From assembly GCA_018818465.1 (NCBI GenBank), contig JAHIRU010000047.1, forward strand, positions 1 through 10,796: a DNA stretch of 10,796 bases, read 5' to 3'. The notes under the pieces were generated by a model. It was not told where the DNA came from, searched no databases, and worked only from the letters and a program-made list of their open reading frames with translations. Position numbers and translations under genes: made by a program. This document shows, in pieces, positions 6,583 through 10,796 of the stretch. The DNA is from Nanobdellota archaeon. GTDB lineage: Archaea; Aenigmatarchaeota; Aenigmatarchaeia; QMZP01. The first letter of the stretch is position 1; the number at the start of each line of letters is the position of its first letter.

Positions 6583-7086
6583 ATGGGAAAGGTAGAGATA
6601 GTTGACGACTGTTTATCTCCAGCTAGATACATTAATCTAAGCTACAGCGGTCCAAACCCGTATGAAGTCTCTAAAAAAATAGCAAGCACTTTGCAACCGT
6701 TTTTTCATATAAGCGGTTCTGGAACAGGCGAAACACTTTTCAATTGGGACAACTCAGGAGATCCGCACACATTTTTCTTCAAATGGTGGGTCAAGAAAAC
6801 TTTTAGCGGTTTCACTACAATGTGGTTTCATATAAAAACAAAGGGGAGCGTATCGCCAGAAACCAATGATGGCGAATTTATAATGAGCATACAGGCTATT
6901 ATTAAAACCACTTTTTCTGGATACAGTTTGCTTTTTAGACCACTGTGGTATATATACTCTTTGATGTTCTACAACAAAAGGCGCAGACAATACCTTGAAA
7001 TGTGCAACAACTTTGCTTTGAGTTTTAGAAATGAAATGAAAGAGCATTTCAACTTGGATATAGGCATAGAACGACCTGAAAGATGA
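6583..7086 (+). CDS. Hypothetical protein, paralogue B (GPNP family), 167 aa
   Basis: Function not recognised. Seen: INLSYSGPNPYEVSKKIAST near residue 18, LFNWDNSGD, a strand run FFFKWWVKKTFSGFTTMWFH, then IKTKGSV and FIMSIQAIIKTTFSGY. The C-terminal part has SLLFRPLWYIYSLMFYNKRR, which may lie against a membrane or a large partner, and a final helix containing MCNNFALSFRNEMKEHF. It is the paralogue of the preceding gene but has diverged strongly, richer in Trp/Phe, so the two may form a heterodimer with different roles. Its ribosome site GGTTGAT (6571-6577) overlaps the upstream TGA, which fits translational coupling. Confidence 0.82.
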   Translation: MGKVEIVDDCLSPARYINLSYSGPNPYEVSKKIASTLQPFFHISGSGTGETLFNWDNSGDPHTFFFKWWVKKTFSGFTTMWFHIKTKGSVSPETNDGEFIMSIQAIIKTTFSGYSLLFRPLWYIYSLMFYNKRRRQYLEMCNNFALSFRNEMKEHFNLDIGIERPER

Positions 7087-7138
7087 TTATTTATTCTTTT
7101 GTTCGCAATAAAGCATAGTTAAACTATAGAAAGGTAAT
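7087..7138 (+). promoter_or_regulatory. Promoter and leader of malate dehydrogenase
   Basis: TTATTTAT (7087-7094) starts right after the upstream stop codon and would place a transcription start near 7116. ATAGTT-A-AACTAT (7115-7127) is a near-perfect palindrome over that start, with too short a loop for a simple RNA hairpin, so it is more like an operator. AGGTAAT (7132-7138), in the 11-mer AGAAAGGTAAT, is the ribosome site five bases before ATG 7144. The gene may thus be transcribed separately from the paralogue pair, or read through from it. Confidence 0.4.
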
Positions 7139-7143
7139 TAGAA

Positions 7144-8058
7144 ATGAAAATCAGCGTAATAGGTGCTGGAAATGTTGGTTCTACAACAGCTCTGAAATTG
7201 GTTCAAAAGAATCTGGCTGATGTCGTATTAGTAGATATAGCTGAAGGCGTAGCAGAGGGGAAAGCTTTAGATATACAGCACTCGGTTGCCGTGTGGAACG
7301 GTGAATCTAAAATAAAAGGTACGACTGGTATTTCTCAGATATCAGGATCTGATATAGTTATTGTAACTGCAGGTTTTCCACGAAAGCCTGGAATGAATCG
7401 TGATGAACTGCTGAAAACAAATGAAAACATAATCAAATCCATTTCTGCAGAAATAAAGAAACATGCACCAGATTCCATAGTTATAGTTGTGACAAATCCG
7501 CTTGATATCATGACATATCTTGCATTGAAAAAAACAGGATTTCCAAGAGAGAGGGTCTTGGGGATGGCTGGAATACTGGATACATCCAGGTTCAAAGCAT
7601 TGATATCAGAAGAAACAAAAACAAATTACAATGATATAGAAACTATGGTTCTTGGTGGTCATAATGAATTAATGGTGCCTCTAGTCAATCAGACTACTGT
7701 ATCAAACAGGCCTTTGAAAGATGTTTTATCATCAGATAAAATAGAAGAGCTTCTTGAAAAAACGCGTGGCATAGGCAAGCAAATAGTTGAGAAATCAGGC
7801 TCTGCATATTATGCTCCAAGCGCAGCAATAGTGAGTATGGTGGAAGCTATCAAAAACGATACTGGAAAAACTCTTCCAATTTCTGTGCATCTTGAAGGAG
7901 AATACAATCAAAACAGCATCTGCATGGGTGTGCCTGTATCTCTTGGAAAAGATGGCATGAAAAAAATAATAGAGCTCAACCTTTCAGAGAAAGAAAGAAA
8001 GGCTCTAAACAATTCAGCAAAAACAATTAAAGAAAATATAGCAAGATTGAAATTATAA
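7144..8058 (+). CDS. mdh: Malate dehydrogenase, NAD-dependent, LDH-like
   Basis: Interconverts malate and oxaloacetate with NAD(H) in the cytosol. Its 304 residues match the usual length of the family. Seen: Rossmann motif GAGNVG (7-12) with D31 closing the second strand, which favours NAD over NADP. The mobile substrate loop is TAGFPRKPGMNRDELL with R80 and R86. Arginine at the R80 position marks malate dehydrogenases, where lactate dehydrogenases have glutamine. VTNPLD (N118), the D146/R149 pair in GILDTSRF and catalytic H173 in GGHNELMVP are all present, so the enzyme looks intact. It follows the two GPNP paralogues by 57 bases but has its own promoter-like DNA, palindrome and ribosome site. 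In a reduced archaeon it probably balances NADH around pyruvate/oxaloacetate metabolism (inference). Confidence 0.96.
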   Translation: MKISVIGAGNVGSTTALKLVQKNLADVVLVDIAEGVAEGKALDIQHSVAVWNGESKIKGTTGISQISGSDIVIVTAGFPRKPGMNRDELLKTNENIIKSISAEIKKHAPDSIVIVVTNPLDIMTYLALKKTGFPRERVLGMAGILDTSRFKALISEETKTNYNDIETMVLGGHNELMVPLVNQTTVSNRPLKDVLSSDKIEELLEKTRGIGKQIVEKSGSAYYAPSAAIVSMVEAIKNDTGKTLPISVHLEGEYNQNSICMGVPVSLGKDGMKKIIELNLSEKERKALNNSAKTIKENIARLKL

Positions 8059-8061
8059 TTC

Positions 8062-8068
8062 TTTTTTT
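8062..8068 (+). terminator. Oligo-T terminator after malate dehydrogenase
   Basis: Seven T residues begin three bases after the stop codon, followed by more T-rich DNA. Oligo-T runs alone are sufficient terminators in many archaea. Confidence 0.5.
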
Positions 8069-8100
8069 ATTTATTATATCCCTATTAAGTGACATTAATA

Positions 8101-8215
8101 AATTCTCCAGGTTGTTTAGAGAGGTTTTGCTACGAAGATCTAAAATATCTTGAAGTGGAAAGATTTAAGGAGTGCATCATAAACAGCAACCTGGAGTGTG
8201 AACGTCGATTTTTTT
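8101..8215 (+). ncRNA. Candidate small structured RNA closed by a 10-bp stem
   Basis: CTCCAGGTTG (8105-8114) is perfectly complementary to CAACCTGGAG (8187-8196), with a further U-G and U-A pair inside. The enclosed 72 bases contain a small hairpin AAGAT/ATCTT (8135-8139, 8147-8151). A TATA-like TTATTATATCC near 8070-8080 would start transcription near 8102, and seven T residues (8209-8215) follow the stem, giving an RNA of about 110 nt. No known RNA class fits: it is too short for 5S rRNA and lacks SRP or RNase P core sequences. Strand and transcript ends are inferred. Confidence 0.35.
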
Positions 8216-8410
8216 AGGAGAGTGCGGTAACATCGTCAGCATGCGTTAGCTTAGCCTAGTTATTCTTCACACTCCCCTGCATCAAAGTTCGAGAAATGAG
8301 GGGACATTTTGAAACCCTCGTCTCAAATTAAGTAAACTTTCTACTTTGAACTATAAGGGGATCCGGTGAGAGGAGGAGACCACCGAATCCGTTTATAGCA
8401 TCGCTATAAA
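8193..8410. other. Chain of stem-loops between malate dehydrogenase and tRNA-Gly
   Basis: No protein gene is seen. Inverted repeats follow one another: GGAGTGTGAA (8193-8202) with TTCACACTCC (8266-8275); AGTTC/GAACT (8286-8290, 8348-8352) enclosing GAGA...GAGGG with CCCTC...TCTC (8291-8324); GGATCCGGTG (8359-8368) with CACCGAATCC (8381-8390), one mismatch, loop AGAGGAGGAGAC; and TTTATAGC-ATC-GCTATAAA (8392-8410), perfect. The first overlaps the 8105/8187 stem by four bases (GGAG), so the two cannot both form fully. On minus this is the trailer of the tRNA gene; on plus it could extend the RNA starting near 8102. Density of stems this high points to a structured RNA, class unknown. Confidence 0.45.
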
Positions 8411-8424
8411 AGCGATATTATCAA

Positions 8425-8499
8425 TGGAGCGGGAGATGGGATTCGAACCCACGCAACCAGCTTGGAAGGCTGGGGCTCTACCAACTAAGCTACTTCCGC
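8425..8499 (-). tRNA. tRNA-Gly, anticodon UCC, CCA encoded
   Basis: The full cloverleaf is visible on minus. The acceptor 5' arm is GCGGAAG (8499-8493) and the 3' arm CTCCCGC (8435-8429). The D arm is GCTT/GAGC with loop AGTTGGTA. The anticodon stem CCAGC/GCTGG encloses the loop CTTCCAA, so the anticodon TCC reads GGA and probably other GGN codons. The T arm GTGGG/CCCAT has the loop TTCGAAT. The discriminator is T (8428) and CCA is encoded (8427-8425). Acceptor pair 5:68 is A-C, a mismatch. The D arm looks more bacterial-like than the common archaeal glycine tRNAs. No intron is present. Confidence 0.95.
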
Positions 8500-8503
8500 A
8501 TGT

Positions 8504-8660
8504 GGTTAGCAAACTCTCGCTTGCTAACCCCGGTCTTTTCACGGAAACAAAATTTCCATGACTCAAAGCATATCTAAAGAAGATATTGCCACGCTTTGAG
8601 AATAAATCAATATTGTACAACAACAATTTCATTGCGACACTACCGAAAGGAAGTGTCGCA
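8504..8660. other. Second chain of stem-loops upstream of tRNA-Gly
   Basis: No protein gene is seen. In order: GGTTAGCAA/TTGCTAACC (8504-8512, 8521-8529), perfect 9 bp, four bases from the tRNA 5' end; GGAAA/TTTCC (8543-8557); CTCAAAGC+ATATCT paired with AGATAT+GCTTTGAG (8562-8575, 8581-8600), 14 bp with a six-base bulge; ATTGT/ACAAT near 8612-8627; and TGCGACACT/AGTGTCGCA (8633-8641, 8652-8660), closed on plus by CC-GAAA-GG, a GNRA tetraloop. On minus these would form a 140-nt structured leader of the tRNA transcript. The GNRA loop instead argues for a plus-strand RNA. The strand is unresolved. Confidence 0.45.
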
Positions 8661-8668
8661 TATATAAA
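8661..8668 (-). promoter_or_regulatory. TATA box upstream of tRNA-Gly
   Basis: On minus TTTATATA, 16 bases after the T-run of a terminator, so a fresh transcription unit begins here. Start would be near 8640, about 140 bases before the tRNA. The same DNA on plus reads TATATAAA and could drive a plus transcript starting near 8691, exactly where the next inverted repeat begins, so direction is not certain. Confidence 0.5.
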
Positions 8669-8683
8669 TAGGAGATTCGTGAC

Positions 8684-8733
8684 AAAAAAAATAACCTGAG
8701 AAGAATCTGCTATTATAGTGTTTCTCAGGTTAT
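8684..8733 (-). terminator. Hairpin plus T8 intrinsic-type terminator
   Basis: The 12-bp stem is perfect: on plus ATAACCTGAGAA (8691-8702) and TTCTCAGGTTAT (8722-8733). On minus it is followed directly by a run of eight T residues (8691 to 8684; the first T is also part of the stem). It would stop transcripts coming from the ABCE1 side before the tRNA promoter. Confidence 0.65.
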
Positions 8734-8975
8734 CGACCCAAACACAACTAGGTATGCTCAAGTCTCTATTTTTAAAAAATTTTACTGGGCATCCATCCCC
8801 CACCTAACCCTATTTTGCGCAAAGATGGATCATTCTAATTTGTAAAGCCTTAAAATTATCCTAGTTACAATTCCTTTACATCAAGCAAAAACTCATTGTT
8901 TTTGGCTTGAAAGAATTATAATTTCAAAGAATTACATAACTAAAATGCAAGTGGGGACGCATTATAATTGATTAG
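8734..8975. other. Gene-free stretch with long-range complementary segments
   Basis: No credible coding frame. Visible structure: AACTAGG near 8746 and CCTAGTT near 8861 are complementary; TGTAAAG near 8840 and CTTTACA near 8874 are complementary; TCAAGC-AAAAAC and GTTTTT-G-GCTTGA (about 8881-8910) form a 12-bp hairpin with one bulged G. GGGGGATGGATGCCC (minus, about 8789-8803) is locally G-rich. On minus this is either the trailer of the ABCE1 mRNA or an independent RNA starting near 9105. Confidence 0.35.
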
Positions 8976-9017
8976 AAAAAAATACATTTATGTGTAATGT
9001 CTAATAGACTTTTTTTT
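8976..9017. terminator. Two-way terminator-like element
   Basis: AAAAAAA (8976-8982), then ACATT/AATGT (8984-8988, 8996-9000) and GTC-TAATA-GAC (8999-9009), then TTTTTTTT (9010-9017). Read on plus it ends in T8; read on minus it ends in T7. It may separate convergent transcripts. Confidence 0.4.
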
Positions 9018-9020
9018 AAA

Positions 9021-9055
9021 CCTCTTGTACGATTGTCAAATCATACTTTAAGAGG
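9021..9055. repeat. Interrupted hairpin CCTCTT...AAGAGG
   Basis: CCTCTT (9021-9026) pairs with AAGAGG (9050-9055). Inside, GTA/TAC and GATT/AATC continue the stem around the loop GTCA. On minus it lies within the first 90 bases of the transcript predicted from the TATA box at 9127-9134. Function unknown. Confidence 0.4.
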
Positions 9056-9126
9056 GATTAATCAAATGATGAACATGATAATTTACGCAAGACAAACTTA
9101 CGCATTATAAATTAACTAAATAAGTA

Positions 9127-9134
9127 TATATAAA
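9127..9134 (-). promoter_or_regulatory. TATA box just downstream of ABCE1
   Basis: On minus TTTATATA, 19 bases after the ABCE1 stop codon. It predicts a start near 9105, which falls on an ATG opening a 15-codon frame (MRKFVLRKLSCSSFD). It suggests a separate small transcript, coding or not, in the gap between ABCE1 and the tRNA. On plus it reads TATATAAA but would point into ABCE1. Confidence 0.35.
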
Positions 9135-9152
9135 GGTTTCGCAGTATTGAGC

Positions 9153-10796
9153 TCATTCAACGTAGAAATACTGGCCTTTTTTCTTTTGTTCTATGTCTTT
9201 CTGAGAATCTGGTTTATTGGCTCTTGGTCTGCCAGTGCTTGGGTCACGCCGATAGGTAACGCCCAGGTCTTTGAGTAATTTGTTCATTCCTTCTGCAAGC
9301 TTGCTTGGTTCGTTGCCAATACCACGGACACCGCGCTGTCCTTCAAAAACTATCAGCCTGTCAGAAACAGCATCAATGAATTGAAGATCGTGATCAACAA
9401 CAAAACATGGCATATCTTTGCTCTCCGCATAAGCACGCAGAATTTTAGCAACATTAAGTCTTTGCTCCACATCAAGGAAAGCAGACGGTTCATCCAAAAG
9501 CAGAAGATTTGCTTCTTGTCCAAGAGCGCATCCAATAAAAACACTCTGCAATTCTCCGCCTGAAAGTGACTTCACATTTCGCTCCATAAGCTTTTCAACG
9601 CCTAAATCAAAGAAAAGCTTTTTGTTCTCTTGAGACATTTTGATGTCTTTACTGTGGATAAAATCCTGCACAGCTATTTTCTCTTCATCCTTAGATAAAA
9701 GAATTCTCTGAGGCTTGTATGATATCTTTAGTTTTTCAGGAGCACTGCCTTTGTCAGGCTTGAGCTCTCCTGCAAGCATTTTTATGAATGTAGTTTTGCC
9801 TATAGCGTTTGGTCCAACAATGCCAATAACTTCTCCATTATAGAGATTTCCTTGATTGGTTTTAAGGGAGAAATCCTTGAACTTCTTCTCAAAAGAAGGA
9901 AACTGCAAAAATAGTTCGGTTTTCTCAAAACCCTTTGCTTTGCGCGAAAAAACTATAGGTTCCTTTCTGAAGCGCATGTTCTCTTCTCTGATATAACCTT
10001 CAAGGTAGGTGTTTATGCCGACTCTAACACCATAAGGGTTTGATACAACACCAAACACTCCAGGATTACCATAGAGTATGTGAGTATAATCAGCCATATA
10101 GTCTGCAACAGCAAGATCGTGCTCTACTACCATGACAAAGGCCTTTTCTGAAAGCAGACGAATCTCTTTTGCAACAAGTAGTCTTTCATAAGCATCAAGA
10201 TAGCTTGATGGCTCATCGAAGAAATAGAAATCAGCTTCTTTTGATATTGTAGCTATTATAGACAATAACTGCAATTCTCCACCAGAAAGTTTGTCTACAT
10301 CCTTGTTCAGAATGCTCTCTGCATTCAAGCGTTTCATAATCTCAGAAAGCTTTTTCTTATCGCCTGCCCTTTCCAAAAGTTTCTTAACAGAGCCTTTCCA
10401 CACCTTGGGTATCATATCAACTTTCTGCGGTTTGTAGGCTGTTTTTATTTTTTTACTGGAAAGCCTTTCAAGATATTCCTGAAGCTCTGTTCCTTTGAAT
10501 TTGTTAATTATATTCTGCCAGGGAACATCTTCTCCGAATACGCCTGTATTAGGTTTGAGGCCTCCAGAAAGAATGTTTATGACAGTGGACTTGCCAACAC
10601 CGTTTGGTCCTACCAGTGCAACAACAGCGTTGCGCTTAGGAACAGGAAGCTTGAAAAGAGTAAACATGTTTCTGCCATATCTGTGTATTGGTGTTTCTTT
10701 AAGCTGATCAGGCAGATTAACAATAGCTATGGCATTCTTAGGGCATTTCTTGACGCATATCTGGCATGCAATGCATAGATTTTCATCAATAGCAGG
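9153..10796 (-). CDS. ABCE1/Rli ribosome-recycling ATPase (5' end beyond window)
   Basis: Splits ribosomes into subunits after termination, with aPelota or aRF1, and links to re-initiation; cytosolic and essential in archaea. The frame is open to the right edge, giving 547 visible residues of about 590-600. Seen: C8-x2-C11-x2-C14-x3-C18-P is one of the two [4Fe-4S] motifs (numbering from the edge), so the first cluster lies outside. An ATG at 10667 is internal, not the start. NBD1: Walker A GPNGVGKST, signature LSGGELQ, Walker B FYFFDEPSSYLD, switch His VVEHD. NBD2: GPNAIGKTT, LSGGELQ, LLLLDEPSAFLD, VVDHD. The C-terminus RRDPSTGRPRANKP is the family's usual end. All catalytic residues seen are intact. 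It shows that the host is an archaeon. No neighbour in the window is functionally linked to it. Confidence 0.97.
   Translation of the reverse strand, partial: PAIDENLCIACQICVKKCPKNAIAIVNLPDQLKETPIHRYGRNMFTLFKLPVPKRNAVVALVGPNGVGKSTVINILSGGLKPNTGVFGEDVPWQNIINKFKGTELQEYLERLSSKKIKTAYKPQKVDMIPKVWKGSVKKLLERAGDKKKLSEIMKRLNAESILNKDVDKLSGGELQLLSIIATISKEADFYFFDEPSSYLDAYERLLVAKEIRLLSEKAFVMVVEHDLAVADYMADYTHILYGNPGVFGVVSNPYGVRVGINTYLEGYIREENMRFRKEPIVFSRKAKGFEKTELFLQFPSFEKKFKDFSLKTNQGNLYNGEVIGIVGPNAIGKTTFIKMLAGELKPDKGSAPEKLKISYKPQRILLSKDEEKIAVQDFIHSKDIKMSQENKKLFFDLGVEKLMERNVKSLSGGELQSVFIGCALGQEANLLLLDEPSAFLDVEQRLNVAKILRAYAESKDMPCFVVDHDLQFIDAVSDRLIVFEGQRGVRGIGNEPSKLAEGMNKLLKDLGVTYRRDPSTGRPRANKPDSQKDIEQKKKGQYFYVE

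Noticed and set aside
8101..8215. 5S rRNA (about 110 nt with a 10-bp terminal stem)
   Set aside because: The closed stem spans only 92 bases and the conserved CCGAAC/GGAAGTTAAGC core is absent.
8515..8660. RNase P RNA (minus GTGAAAAGACCGGGG resembles GAGGAAAGTCCGGGC)
   Set aside because: The similarity is weak, the tRNA begins too soon after it to leave room for the rest of the molecule, and no ACAGAA-type partner region is visible.
8393..8803. A 136-codon minus-strand open frame over the tRNA region
   Set aside because: Its C-terminal part is simply the translated tRNA-Gly (SSLVGRAPAFQAGCVGSNPISRS is the typical artefact), and the rest spans hairpins, a terminator and a TATA box. Not a protein gene.
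9060..9090. Box C/D guide RNA (ATGATGA at 9066-9072, plus)
   Set aside because: A box C match is present, but no CTGA box D or terminal stem is found at a suitable distance.
9153..10667. ABCE1 starting at ATG 10667
   Set aside because: The frame continues upstream to the window edge and encodes an iron-sulfur motif CIACQICVKKCP of the family, so this ATG is internal.
1..10796. CRISPR array, insertion sequence or prophage genes
   Set aside because: No regularly spaced repeats, transposase or integrase motifs, or phage structural genes were seen on either strand.

Overview
The window comes from an archaeon, probably a small-genome lineage of the DPANN type, though I cannot name the lineage. 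The archaeal call rests on a near-complete ABCE1 (ribosome-recycling ABC ATPase, found only in archaea and eukaryotes), TATA/box-A promoters placed for leaderless or short-leader transcripts, and oligo-T terminators. The DNA is AT-rich. Several of the larger proteins are conserved-looking but unrecognised, which is also typical of DPANN.

Layout. Positions 1-724 (minus) hold a secreted LysM plus coiled-coil protein that runs off the left edge. Positions 925-2232 (minus) encode a nucleotidyltransferase fused to a HEPN domain. Positions 2341-4131 (minus) encode a large protein resembling a metal-dependent TIM barrel with a long charged insertion. Positions 4200-5765 and 5770-5949 (minus) are a tight pair: a 521-residue unknown protein and a 59-residue two-helix membrane protein. 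Facing away from them, 6061-6576 and 6583-7086 (plus) are two tandem paralogues of an unknown family, followed by malate dehydrogenase at 7144-8058 (plus). From 8059 to 9152 there is about 1.1 kb without a credible protein gene. It contains one tRNA-Gly(UCC) on the minus strand, two possible terminators, TATA boxes and a dense series of strong inverted repeats. Positions 9153-10796 (minus) are ABCE1, cut by the right edge within its iron-sulfur domain.

How the genes may work together. The block 2341-7086 (five genes, none of recognised function) is the best candidate for an undescribed functional unit. The transcription units on both sides of it share a leader layout: an inverted repeat GACGACTA...TAGTCGT(C), then an AGGTAA-type ribosome binding site, then the start codon. 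It precedes both the TIM-barrel-like gene on minus and the first paralogue on plus, which suggests common control. The second point of interest is the hairpin-rich DNA around the tRNA gene, a candidate for one or more structured non-coding RNAs. I could not match it to RNase P RNA, SRP RNA, 5S rRNA or another known class.
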